Shown here in pieces: positions 21,799 through 34,568 of a stretch of 64,000 nucleotides of DNA; the first letter of the stretch is position 1, and each line of letters opens with the position of its first letter. Source of the DNA: Eutypa lata (Eukaryota > Ascomycota > Sordariomycetes > Xylariales > Diatrypaceae); assembly GCA_022661535.1 (NCBI GenBank), contig JAKULF010000010.1:2542001-2606000 (forward strand). Direction: 5' to 3'. A program made the translations under genes and the position numbers. A model generated the notes under the pieces. The model was not told the origin of the DNA. It searched no databases and saw nothing but the letters and a program-made list of their open reading frames with translations.

Positions 21799-22335
21799 TC
21801 AGAGATCTGCCCCTTGAACGTGAAGACCATCATCATCGTCATATGACATGGTATAGATGATCGAGTCTTCTACACCTTCCTCCCTTTCATAATCTTCCGT
21901 CGTGGTCGGTCCACCACGAAACACGTATCCGAACCAGAACCGACCGCCCGAACCACTGTTTGTGGCTGTAGTATCATGTAGTCACCAGTTAGCTCGTGTC
22001 TTTCTCACTTTCTCTCCCGCTCTTTTGGTAATCTGTCACCTGAACAGAATAATAGAGAGAAATGTACGGTACGTACCCTGGAAGCTACTAGTTGAAGTGC
22101 AGGCACTGAACTGCTTGCACTGGCCGAGTATGTAATCGGCCCATCCTTCGGCGTCGTACTGTGACAGTTCAGAGTTGAATCCCGCAATGACGTTGGCGGG
22201 GAAGAGCCGGCTGCTCGCGATCCAGTTCAAGGGCTTCTCAAGCTCAAGCTTCTTATAGTCCTCTTTCACTGACTCTCTGCCAAAGCTGAGAGAGCGGAAA
22301 GCGGCGCCCGTAACCAGAGTCTTGACCAGCTTCAT
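21799..22335 (-). CDS. Small secreted-type hypothetical protein, 141 aa
   Basis: Two exons, 22077-22335 and 21799-21965, with an 111-bp intron (21966-22076) from GTACGT to CTACAG, joined in phase 1. The N-terminus MKLVKTLVTGAAFRSLSFG looks like a weak signal peptide. The mature part has two cysteines (CKQFSAC) and a Gly/aromatic segment after the junction (GRFWFGYVFRGG), then an acidic tail. I recall similar short secreted fungal proteins ending with a WFGY-F-GG segment, but give no family name. Without the intron the frame ends early at 22036. Confidence 0.65.
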
Positions 22336-24721
22336 GGCGTAGAATGTACTGACGTAACTGGAAGTTATGTTGGGGTTCTGTCCAAAAGGGAAAGGAGATC
22401 AAGGCGGGAGGATTTGGAAGGACTGAGTATGTTATGTTGAGGTCCTCTGCTCGAATCACTGACGCTCTTCTGAACAACCTGGATGCGAAATATCAGCCCC
22501 TTATATAGAAATCATGGCTACCTCGTTACGCAAATGCAACATGCTTCACAGATCTTAGCACAGTGAGGCCACTCTATTCTCGATAAACCCCCTTTGCCTC
22601 TAAAACGATGACGTGGTCTCGGAATGTGGTTGACAATAGTACTCATGATGATATCACCATATAGTGGTTCGCTCTAGCACGGGACCAGAGGGCAGAAGAC
22701 TATTGACTATTGAATGGTTGCCTCCAAGACACAACGAAACTAGGCTAAGGCTACCGGAATACGAGTTATAAGACAAGTATGAAACGAATTTTAGTAGCTG
22801 AGTAGCTACTGGCAAATCCACCCGTTGTAAGACATTTGATGATTCCAGCTGTTCTCTAGACCCTCCTGCCTCCCTAGGTGCCACAATAACTACAGGATCA
22901 TGTGTCACAAACATCAATATTCTATAACGCTGTCCTAGACACCGTTCAGACAAAAGGGTAAGTGCAGAGCTGACTTTCCCGATGCTAGCTATATATATTC
23001 CAGCAAGTATAGTATTTTGAGACAGACATACATTGCTCTTTCGTTTCTCGATTCCCTTTTCGATCTAGAATCCTTAATCTCAAACGAATCGTATATGCGG
23101 CTGTAACGATCTTTTTCGCCTCAAATAAGAAGCCATTCTGTTGTAATGCATGGATTTTCACATCCCCTTTTAGCCTACTTTATTCTCTATCAGCGTGTCT
23201 ACCACGAAGATGCGTATCATGTATTAGGTCTAGATTTGGTACATAATAAAGTGGTACCGGATATGCAAAGGTCTAGGAAAAGGGGGGCTGTTAGGCTTAC
23301 CGGGCGCTCGGTACCTAGACTCCAGATAGAAAATGAAAGCAATAGCTACCTCTATATATTAGAAATAGCGGTGACGGCACTTTTAGACTAGTAATATCTA
23401 TCGACTTGTTGGCCGCATGCTAGATCTTTGTAGATCACATGTGATAATTACGAGAAGGCCAAGGTGATTGATTATTAACAGTGAACGACCGGTTCGCACC
23501 AACAAGCTCTAGAGAGAAGATAGCGATTCTATTGTCCAACCCGTCAACGTCTTCTTAGCAGGCCGAATCATACTCCATAGAAATATTGATGGCAATACCC
23601 TATCAATGCCTCCCCTTTTCGCACCTCACACTGATATAGAGACACTTTACCAGCTTGAAGTCACCGATTGCATTAACTTACACATAACGCGTAATACATA
23701 TATATCTAACTATTTTCTTGTTAACCAGTCTACTTCTTTGCTCATCGACCTACTAAAGAAGAAAGGAAGAAGGGAAGAAAGAAAGAAAGCCAAGAGTAGC
23801 TAGATATATGTACTTACTCCATGTGTGCAAGTCAATCTGCAGAACCTCGCTCGCCGTCACGTTGAAAAGAAAGAGGTTCCTGGTGAACAACCCTATACAA
23901 ACCAGCCAGCCACTAACGTAATACTGCCATGTACGCCTGTCGCAAGCGTAACAACATACCTAGTGGCTAGAACACCTCTTAATAACGTCACCTGTGCGTG
24001 ACGTTAGGCTGAGCGAGCTTGAGTAAAAGGATGGACCGGTGGACAGATTGATTGCTCGCGTCTGGCTTGAACAAGGGAATTTCGACATGCCGCCTACACC
24101 TAGCTCAGGCTATGGTCTGGGACTCAGTCGTTTCCTTACCTACCTAGGTACCTATATAACCACAGGGTTCTACCGAGAACACGGTGCAGTCTTTTGAGTA
24201 GGTCTTGTCGACATTTGGAGTCTGATATCACTGACGAGTTGTATGGTCTTATATGCTTCTGTCATATTTTGATCGCGAGATAAGCGGATTTGGATATTAT
24301 ATATCTTCCCTGGCATGAGACCGTCCTATGCTACAGATGGACCATCCGATACGACGACACCAGATGCGCCCGCTCTAATCGTTACAACCCGCCCATACAA
24401 TTGTCCTCCAGAAACAACTCCCTCTTCCCACCCAAATCCATTATCCCGTTTTGAGTGCTTCTAGCCACCGGGCATAGTATAGATATCGAAAACCAGACCC
24501 GACGGAAGTTAATATACTGGTGTAGTACGTAATTAGTAGTGATACTAGCATAACCAAGCTAGGTAGTAGAGAGGCCGCCGTAACGAGATTCCTAATAGAC
24601 ACCCCACCTCTTTGGGCGATCAAGCGTCATCGGTGTCCCCTAACCTTGTTCGCAGATGAGATTCCGGAAACCTCGGTGGGCCGCAAGGAGCTGACAAGGA
24701 TAAATCACTAGATAGCGATTT
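22336..24721. other. Intergenic region without a visible gene
   Basis: Short frames only, none with splice support or domain character. The part next to 22336 is the likely promoter of the small secreted protein; the far end holds the 3' flank of the CTD kinase gene. Confidence 0.45.
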
Positions 24722-27700
24722 CTAATTTACTACTATTTTACTCGGATCTGCCTCAGCGGGCGGCATAGTATTTGATTCCGAGGGGCGTTCGTCTAGATGC
24801 GGCCGCTTGGTATCCGGCTGAATGTCATGTGTTGAAGGTGGGCGTTTCTTCTCCTTTTCGCGGTTGGCGGCCTCTCTCGCTTTGCGCGCTTCACGGTCTT
24901 GCTTCTCCTTTTCACGACGAAGCGCTTTGGATTCAAACTCATGCCAGTCGCCCTCAACAGCTTGGAGTCTATAATCATGGTTAGAATAAGTGGAAGGAAT
25001 TGAAGATACAATAGGCGAGTAGGTTTGGGGGTGGATGCGAGAACAGAAAGTACGTACTCAATCGCTTGCCTTGGTGATGGCTGCTCCGTCGTAAAGTACG
25101 GATGCTCCAATACCTCAGCAGCAGACGGACGCTTAACAGGGTCGTATTGAAATGTAGAGGCAAGTAGCTCGAACGCCGCAGCTGGTACTTTCTCTTTATA
25201 CTTTTCTGCAAAAAGATTAGGTTTCCGATAGCCCGGTCTTAACAACTCGAACCAAGGCATATCGACGAGGCCGGGCCATTCCGTCTTATTGGGGGTTCCG
25301 AGTACGGCATAGATCTTCTCGAGCTGGTTGATCTCGCCACCATCGCCAGGGAAGATGGCATGGCGAGTGAATATCTCCACCAGAACACAGGCGGCGCTCC
25401 AGATATCACAAGCGGCCCCATACCGGGTCTCGCCATATAATAACTCGGGAGACCTATACCATATTGTGACAACGCGGTTAGTATAATCGTATTGGTGGCG
25501 CTTTGCGTAGAAGCGAGCCAGACCAAAATCTGCCAACTTCAAAACCCCGTCGCTACTGACAAGGATATTGGCCGCTTTGATATCACGATGCAATACGCCG
25601 CGTTTGTGAAGATAGTCTAGGCCTTCAAACATTTGCATGGCAAGATGTTTCCGGTGCGCTGGTTCAAGCTTGAATGATGGGTGGTTTAGTAGACCCGTGA
25701 GGTCATGAGCAAGGTACTCGAAAACCATATAACAGTCATTTTTTTCGACCATGACTTCACGTAGGTCAACGATATTCTCGTGCTTGAGGGACTGGAGGAG
25801 TTTGATCTCCCGCACAGCAGTGACCGGAAATCCGTCTCTCTCCCCTTCCATGCGGATCTTCTTCAGGGCGACAAGCTTCTTGGTGTATACATTCAAGCCT
25901 TTGAAGACTTTTCCATACGTACCGGAACCGATGACAGACTCATTACCTGGCTTCCGAAAGTATACCGAATCAGATACCTTGAGATCATCGGGAAGTTCAG
26001 GCTTTGGCTTTAGTTTCTTATGGATCTTCTTCACCAAACGGGTCCTTGGCCGTTCGGGCTGATGATGCCTGTTATGATGGTAATCATCGCGGGCATCTGC
26101 TCGTGACCTCGAGGAAGCAGGTCCCCGCGGTGTATCCCGAGGTAGATTTCGTTCACGGTCGTCTAGAGGTTGTTGTAATTCCTTCTTAGGGGCTGCACTG
26201 AACTTTTGAGAGATTTCTGGCTTAGGCATCGCAACAGGGGTCTTAGTTGTTGCTTTGAACGCGAAGCTGAACTTAGAATTGGCAGGGCCGGTAGGTGGTG
26301 CACGAGCTGGCGGAGGCATTTGCTCGTTTGCGGGTTGGCTCTCGGTATTCTCATCTTCCACCTCAAGCTCTTTAGATGGTCCAATCTGGTCATCGTCTTC
26401 CCCTTGCTCTCCTGTGATAGTAGTAGGCTCTAAATCATCCGGAGCAGCATGCTCAGGACTATGCTCCCCCAAGTCATCTGTATGGCCTTGACTATGGCTT
26501 GCTGAGCCGCTTGGATCCCACTGTACATCACTACGCTCAGTATCTGCTTCATGGCCACTACGGGCTGGGTTGAAGCTGCCTCGGAAACCAGCTCTTGAAA
26601 AACCACGCGCCTGTTGCATCGGGCCTGTTGGAGGATGTGGGGGTGATTGATCCGAGGGGTGATGGTCTTGAGGCCCTGTCGGGGGAGCAAATTTGGATGA
26701 GGGATGCTCAGACACGTAATGACTATATGATATTAGCATGATTCTCCAATATAGATAAATACTGCAGCATGACCTACTCGTCAGGAGAGTACTGAGCTTG
26801 CCCATTTCGGCTGCCTCGGCGACTTCCATGTGGTGATTGCGAGCCGGGAGAGCCATGAAATGATGAACCCGAATTGGGATGAGGAGACTGTCCATATCGA
26901 GTTTCATCATAACGAGATCTTGTAGGATGTGACGGGGCCATTTGTGAACCAAAGCTCCCACGAAAATCTCCCCGGCGGGACATGTTGACCTCAACACTAT
27001 TCGCACCAGAGGCTATGTCCACACCGGGGAAGAACCTTGAGTCATCGCGACGTTTCCCTCTCTTGCGTGACCGACGGGATCCGCGCTCTCGCGGTGAGCG
27101 AGGTGGGTGATCAGATCTAGGTGGAGGGTCGAAAGGTAGGGGTGAGCGACGGGAATGCGAACCAACTTCGCCTAAGCCAGGATGCGATCGAGTAGGTGGA
27201 CGAGGCGATGAATGGGCACGCGAAAAGGATGAACGTCGTGAATTCGACCGTGGCGAGTGGCTCCGATCTCGAGATGGGAAGTCGTTGCGAGGATGGGATG
27301 GGGGAGGTGGACCCCACTCGAAATCTCCTGGGGGGCCGAAAGGCGACCGGCTTCGATGCCGGCTACGACGGGGTCCAGAGGATTCAACTCGATCAGCGTA
27401 TCTATCGCGATGGTCGTGATTAGGTGAAGGTGAGCGTACACCGAAGGGCGATATCGGACGTTCGTGTCGTGGATGCCCAGGTTTCTTAGGTGGCCCTCTC
27501 TCTGCTCGACGGTTACGATCACGTCTGGACTTCTTCGGTCGATTTGGTGGAAAGGGGGGAGGGCTCCTGCTTCGCCGCCTCTTCCCCGACGCAGGACCGT
27601 GTCTAGGGGAGGTAGGTATTGGGCGAGTTCTATCTATATCATCTTGAGGTTCGCCACGAAGAGGCGGGAGTTGTGATGCACGTGTTCCTTCTGGACGGTG

Positions 27701-28060
27701 ATTATCACCACTTTGATGATTAGCTCCAAACGCGCGGGACTTCTCGTCTCCTTCTTTCGTGGGTCTCTCTTCATGATGATCTTCGTCTCTATAACCTCGT
27801 GGTCGCCGTGAATAGGGGGACGGCGAGCGCACCCTATGATGCGAATCGGAAGCTGCAATTCGAGGCTCTCGACCAAGGTTACCTCGATCTTCGCGCTCGT
27901 CGCCATGGATACTCCTATCGCGTTTCATCGCGACATGCCTATGTGGTTTCAGCGCATGTAAGGAGCTGTTGTTGTCGTTGTTGTTATTATCATTATTGTA
28001 GGAGTTCGCATTAGCTGATGAAGGGGTATCATCCCAATCCAGTCCCAGGTTATGGCTCAT
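24722..28060 (-). CDS. ctk1: CTD kinase catalytic subunit Ctk1 / CDK12-type kinase
   Basis: Three exons: 26778-28060, 25058-26722 and 24722-24968, about 1064 residues. Introns are 26723-26777 (55 bp) and 24969-25057 (89 bp). The first 430 residues are Asn-rich, then Arg/Ser/Pro-rich (RS-like). An acidic disordered stretch follows, then a CDK domain from about 680 to 990. It has the Gly loop GSGTYGKV, catalytic LHRDIKAAN (Asp near 810), DFGLARFY, and a T-loop with YTNRVVTIWYRSPELL. The PITAIRE-position helix reads PVTAVREIKLL, as in the CDK9/12 group. The basic C-terminal extension is typical of filamentous Ctk1. The family phosphorylates Ser2 of the RNA polymerase II CTD with a cyclin (Ctk2) and Ctk3, in the nucleus. 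Confidence 0.93.
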
Positions 28061-31000
28061 TTTGGGGGAAGAGAGAAAGCGGCAAATTTATGGAAATAAG
28101 GGCCGCCTGAGACATGGGTCAGGCCACCTTAGCAGCAGCAACACCAGCAGCCTCGTCAACTAAAAATCCGATACCTCATCCAGGAACTTACTCAATTGAT
28201 GGATGGTTAGTCAAATTGATAAAAGGTTGCGCGCAAATATAGACAGACGGCTGTCCTGTGGTTGACGCTTTGGGTGAATGATCCCAATAACAATCAGTGT
28301 TTCCAAGCCTCTCCTTTTCTCCGAGTTGTCCTTGTTCTCCAGGCTGTGAAAACTTGTGGAGTAACTTGGCCTATTGGAAAGGAAAAGTCGCACTGCTCAC
28401 TGCTCGTAATGAACTGAGTTACTGATGGTAGTTGTTAAGCTGTGCATGCAGTTCGGTAACGGCGCGGTGCTTTTTGCGCACTGACTGAGCTTCAATTCTA
28501 AAGTTTTTAGACAGCCCAAATTTTTGACAGCAGTTCTTGCTCAGGCACCTGATGAGTGCCCCCAGCACTCTGTAGGTAGGTAGTTCGGTGTCACCTCTTG
28601 TGGGGCAACGTTGGTGTTGTACCGCGTAGTATAATAATAAGTTATTCTTCCGTAAAATAACTAGCAAGTCAGCCGAGAAAGCCTAAAAATGTAGGGCGTT
28701 TCTGTTGACTCCATAAAGGTTAGGAATTCAACTTGTTAGTCTTTTTTCTTTTGATAAGGCTGATTTGAGACGCTGCCAGATGATTGACTTGAAAGTTCAA
28801 TCAAAGCTCAGAGCTCAAGCCTCAAGGTTTTCCGGCGGAATTTCGGTTCCGGTTCCGAGACATAAGTATTTAGGTGGCCCGGGAACTGATACTTGTTGAT
28901 ATCAAGAACCCTTGATAGCAAGCAATTACCTCAACCCAGGACAAGTCCCGAGTCTATTCAGGCTTATTTATCACCTGTTCCCGGCTTGCATTACTGCTTT
29001 TACTAACCATTTGTAGTGGTGGCAGTAAGTCGCAGCTGTAGCAACAGTGGAATACGCAATCAAACGGAAGCAAAGAGGAAGCTATCTACGCGATGCTTAA
29101 GGCAACATCAACCCCCACTTTCTCCCACTTGACTTCATGTTGTACTATCTTCAGCAAATACCCCCAAGTACTTCATAGGCTTGATAGGTAGATGCTGATT
29201 TAATCTGACCAATGCCCCTTATAACCATCTAGCCCATTTCCGTATAACAATGTGAAAAGCCAGCATTTATCTCCTCATCTGTACGAAGTAGTTGAACGCT
29301 ATTAAAGCGCACTTTGTAGGCCGCTACCACTGGCGGCCCGTGCAGCGTATTTATTTTTGTTTGTTTCGCTAGAACGAAGCATAATGTTATTCCACCGTGT
29401 GACCATTAGAGATGATATCTTCCAAGGTCGTTAGCGCCATGATTGGCGAAGTCCAATCAGAGTAGGATTGAGCTGAAGGTAGATGCCCTTCAGAACCCTG
29501 AGTAAAAAGACCTGCTCCTCATCTTAAAATGAGACGGTATCGGCAAGCTCGGGAGTTGTCGAGCTTGCGATAGCATTTACACTGACTTGAGTGGGACTCC
29601 CCAAGGCCAATAACGTAAGCTCCGGATGGCGACTTCAAAAATTTGAACAAACGTAAAGCTATCTGCAAACCCCTTGCAACCCATCGAACAATGTGTAAAA
29701 AGGCTGTCCAATTGGTTGTCAATATTAGAAGCATGTAATAAGTCGGTACCATATTTCGCATGAGGACCTATTGGGAGAGCGCTGTGAGCAAGGCTGTGGG
29801 GGAGAACCATGTCGGCGCTGGCGATGGCAAGAGCATCATGCTGTCACCACACAAGTAGAACAAGATACGTCCGAAACAAATGTAGCCCAGAACCTATGTA
29901 CCCTATATGAGCACGTAGCAGCCCATTAACTGACCGGATCTGAAAGGAACAATATGTTATGCGTTTGTAGACCCGTCTCTATCCACCATCATCTGCATTA
30001 TATACCATGTATGGTGGTATTGTACCACAATGCGATGGACTGAGAAGCCTCCCATTTCATTATATAATGGCGATTCAGTATTTGAAGATATTCAAGTATT
30101 CGGAATAGTTGCGACAAGGCTGAAATGTTAGATCGGAAAGAGTAGAAGTAACTACTCTAGTAGTTAAAGGTAGTGTAGGAACTGTTCGAAGTGGGACGAT
30201 ATGGGAGTCGACAAGAATTGACGCTGCAATCCTGCGCAAGCCATGTTCATGTAAAAGCCATTCTATCTGCCCTAGATAGACTCTTAGGTTGTGGGAATAT
30301 GGGTTTTGGAATTGGTTGAAAAGTAATAGGTTGCATCATGAATGATTTGCTTAGGGAGTCATGGCGTGTTGATTGATATCGGTCGTGAGGGCCAGCTCGA
30401 GTTGGGCGATGAATGTTTGTCGGAAAATAGAAGGGATAATAGAAAATCTGAAGAAACCAAACAGATCTACGTTAGAGGCGAATAAGTAACCTCTAGGTGT
30501 TATGTTCGTAAACCAAGTTGGGATCTTGCATGCCATTCAAACAAAGACCTTGGAATATGGGGGAAAAGGCCTCAGCTGCTAAAAGAACAGAACTGCCACG
30601 GTCATCCATCAGATGGATAAGGCTTTGTTGGGGCTTGATACACCCCGCTGACAGCACCTACATACATTCCTAACTAAATATAGCATGTGCGGCATACGGT
30701 GCATACATGGTAATTGGACTGTGCTTGCATCAAGATACTTACAACAATCAAGTCCCTATTAACTCAATACATTTCTGTATTCTTGAGCGGCAGAGAATTT
30801 CCCAAAAAATTTGGAGAAGTTCGTTCAAGAAGGATCTTTTGATAATTACATCTATCCTTTGAATCCTTCTAAGTGTTCATTTGTAGTCTAGAAGGAAGGT
30901 TGACAGGCCTATTAGAATGTGCAAACCTCGTTGCCTTCATAACTACCTTCGGGCATCTCTTTTAATTACATGTCAACGAACTATAATGCATATTGGTATA

Positions 31001-32623
31001 TTCTACACAGTTCATTATATAAACATATTGGATAAACATCGCTGAGATAGAAGATCTACTATCATGTGCAAGGAATCTCTCTTACCAGGTACTGAGGTAG
31101 ATGATTGCAGACTTTAACACGTCCATGATATGTGCAGTGGTGGACATAACTACGTAGAGAGCCCGTGTCGACGTGGTTGCAAGGCTGGAATGACAATCCA
31201 TCCAAGCATTGAATACCAAATACAGAGCAGAGGAATGTATGCATAGGTAGTAGGAAGTTGAACTGCACGGTAGGTTCAACGATTTCAAATAGATAAAGTA
31301 CGTACGTATGCCCAGCAAATTAGTGTAAGCACTGATATAATCGAAGTTCGATTATCGAACTCAGATGCCGGTGCGTTGCGATGCCGATTCAGTTCCTGAT
31401 CCTCACAGGGTTCTTGCGCACGGAGCATTTTACACGTTCTAGGCGCATTGACTCCTCTCATCTCGGATCGACAGACTTCCCGCCAGCCCCAGCAGTGAGG
31501 ATGGCAAGGATACATCCCTGCTATAGAACAAAAAACACCCGAGAAACAGACTTCGCTATCTATCACGTACAGTCACTATCACACTCTTTTAATGTATGCA
31601 CAACACATATCACGAGCTTCAGGAGAGGGAAGAAGGCAAGATTGATTCGACACAATACATACAACGTTCTACGTAGCTATCTCGTGATGATAATGGCAAT
31701 ATCCTCTAACTCTCGCTATCGATAACTTATCCTTGACAATACCATCGTGGGGTGTTACCGATCTACGAGTTGGATCATCATGAGTCATGACTACGTATAA
31801 GACATAGTTATTTCTTATGACTACTTATTCATGTGACTTATTTCTATATTGTATATTTGTCAAGATGATACACTTTCCGTCGTTTAAGAATCATGAAAGT
31901 ACGCAAAAGATGCATTGGCAGATTGGTCTTTAAGGAGTAGAGTTTTTTTTACTAATATATCGCAATTGATTCTGAAAGTTTTAGCCTAGTCTCGTAGAAT
32001 AAAGAGCATCCACACGTTCCCTTCGTCACTACTACTGGAATCATACCAAAGCATCATTAAACCCATCACTTTGTATAGCTAGTGCTCTTAAGGTTATCGC
32101 ACCGAGAGATTGATGTTTGAATAGGGTAGTGACGTACAATCCCCTCTCTTACTTGGTATGTACAGGCTTCATGCCGAGTCTTGACGAGTGTAACCTCACG
32201 AGACGTTTATTGAAAGTTTCGAGTTCATAAATAGTTAGGAGAATGCTTACTCTTTCCCACTTACACCAGCAGTAGTGATAGACGATGTGTCAGTTAAACT
32301 TGATTGCATGAGTTACCTATCCCCGAGTAGATCTCAACCTCCTCGCCGAAGAACAAACTGGTGTGATGTTTGTGTTGCACGGGCTGAATGGCTGCTACAT
32401 ATATGAAATCTAGCTAGTAAGCTATCGTCGCCTCGAATCTAGTAAGCTGTCTGTATGCGACTAGTTAAAGTGAATATCCGATTTCATATTCAGTTGTGGC
32501 TTAGAAGGAGGTTGTAAGCTGCATTGGAAGGAAGTCATCGTCAAATGATGTCAAATGTGCATCGACACCTAACCCATCAGAAAAGAATAAACTACATATG
32601 TCGTCAGATAAGTACGATGGTAA
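28061..32623. other. Gene-free region
   Basis: About 4.6 kb with only short, low-quality frames. The part next to 28061 is the promoter region of the kinase gene. No RNA gene or repeat beyond short simple sequences was recognised. Confidence 0.45.
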
Positions 32624-33476
32624 CAATAGCGCGCCAGGGGGTATTTTTAATATGGTTATCAGTACCGTTTTAAGGATCGATAGTCATTGCGACGACAATA
32701 CATAACCGTCCCTAAGGAAAATGGTCTTCAGTGCTATATATAAAGTAAATTTACCTACATTTTGATGATTACCAGTTATCCAAAGGTATATACGTCTAGA
32801 TAACTATATGTAAATCTAATGGTACCCTTTAAGTTATAATTATTACAAATCTAGATGATGGTCTAGGACCTAGGGCCGTCTTCCACCCATTTTAGGCCGA
32901 TTTTGCTGGTGGTGACTAAGGGCTCCTTCCATTTCACGATGCACCTGCCGAGCGCATATATATCTAGATAAATGCAGTTGCAATTGTCCCTAATTGTGAC
33001 ACCCGTAGCTCAGCTGTATAATCTGTAGACCTGTAGACCTAGCCAGTAATCCGTAGACCTAGCGTTCGATTCCTTGACGTAAAAAAAAGTGAAGCTATAA
33101 AATTGTAGGTATGTAGATAGTTAGTAATTGAAATACGGTGATATGTGGTGGTGTAGGTGTAGGTGTAGGTGGTAGGTGCTTCTATATAATATGGGAGCAC
33201 CACCACCTTTTTACAAAATACGGTACAAAATCACCTCCAAGATCATCTTCAGAAATTATGTCCATCTCGGTCAAATGGCCCTTGCCGGCTGTATTATAAC
33301 TATCTATTCTTAAGGATTATCAAAATTAATGGGCATTTGACCGGCTTAAGCATTACTGTCACCTTAATGCTTAAAGGTCCTAATTTCCTTAGTAGACTGC
33401 TTTATATTCGTGACCGTCTCGGAGCTTCAAAACGGTGCTGATAATCGTTTTATAAATACCCCCTGGCGCGCTATTG
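32624..33476. mobile_element. Inverted-repeat element (MITE-like)
   Basis: The ends are mutually complementary. The left arm starts CAATAGCGCGCCAGGGGGTA and the right arm ends with its complement. Both arms share an identical 23-bp terminus, then matching TTATCAG and ACCGTTTT blocks, giving about 50 bp of imperfect TIR. The length is 853 bp and no transposase frame lies inside. Exact termini are uncertain: if the target duplication is TA (627-628 style on the left, 33472-33473 on the right) the element would be a few bases shorter at each end. Confidence 0.65.
33005..33076 (+). other. tRNA-like fragment (A-box and B-box similarity)
   Basis: GTAGCTCAGCTGTA resembles a tRNA D-arm/A box, and about 50 bases on, GTTCGATTCC resembles a T-arm/B box. 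The acceptor ends do not pair and the middle holds duplicated GTAGACCT units, so this is not a functional tRNA as read. It lies inside the inverted-repeat element and may be a SINE or tRNA remnant. Confidence 0.3.
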
Positions 33477-34568
33477 AAGCTCTGAGAACTCGAGGGAGGA
33501 CCCTTCTTACAGGGGACTGTCTGACATGGCCCCCAGCCCGTTTGATCCCCAGTCTTGGCATCGCAAGTCTAAGCCCCTTATAGTCTAGCGCTTTCAAATG
33601 GGGCTCAACTCTTGATCTTATCACGAATATCTGAAGCCATTTAGCGGCATGACGAAACAACTACCTGTTCCACCTTTGCTTCAAACTCCACTGCGCCCAT
33701 GGTGCTTCTCCTATAGCACCGGCATCACAACATGGTCCAGCCCCCCCGTATGTTCTACATGGCGCCCTGGATGCTACCTTGGGCCTGCGCCTTCTTGAGG
33801 TTTGGTAGCTCTCGCTTGCTTCAGGGTTCTCATAGTTCCGTGTAGAACCCTCGCTCGAAAGAAGATACATCGACTACAGTATACTTCCTTTACAGTGGTG
33901 TTGCAAGCGGCTTCACTTGTGTGGATTCTATCTGGTTTCCACTTACACTTGCGAGCCAATCATCGAGCATGGATGTCAACCACTTCCACGGCTCGCCTCC
34001 TACGCCAAGGTGATGCGTTCAGATGGGTGGTATTCTAGGCTTATTGCCTGCAGCATGGGGGTTCCGAATCGAGGATTGGTTAGTCAACCCACGTCCCGCG
34101 GGGAGCGACCACAATCGCCGACAGGCTTTCTTTTCGGGAATGCTGCCTTATCTCTGATTCATGCGTTCTTTTTGCTTCACCACCTCTTCTGGAAGAGACT
34201 TACTTGCGGCCAGGTGTACGCCTTCATTTCTTAGGTCGCAGTAGTCCGTGACGTCTGTTGCCTCTTCGTTTCTGCCATCTGCTGGTACAGACTTTGTTTC
34301 GTCTGTTCTGTGAACGGCCTCTAGATTATTGTATAGTTCATCATTATTCTTTTTCTTTCTTGCCTCTGACTCTGGTTCTCTGTCTACACCACGTTTGACT
34401 TATGCCCCATCGCGACTTAATGAGCGTTATCAAGTGACATATTGTTAATATATGGCATCGATGAATTGAAGGAAGACGATAGGCAGCCTCAGGCTCAGCG
34501 CCACCGTTAATCTCGGTTGACTTCAACCACCATATACTCAGACGAGAAATCGTCTATCAATCGACAGT
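33477..34568. other. Intergenic region
   Basis: Several short overlapping frames between 33660 and 34240 show no consistent coding signal. The last 200 bases are the probable leader of the membrane-protein gene. Confidence 0.4.

Noticed and set aside
33005..33076. Functional tRNA gene
   Set aside because: A- and B-box-like stretches are present but acceptor stem pairing fails and the interior contains duplicated GTAGACCT units.
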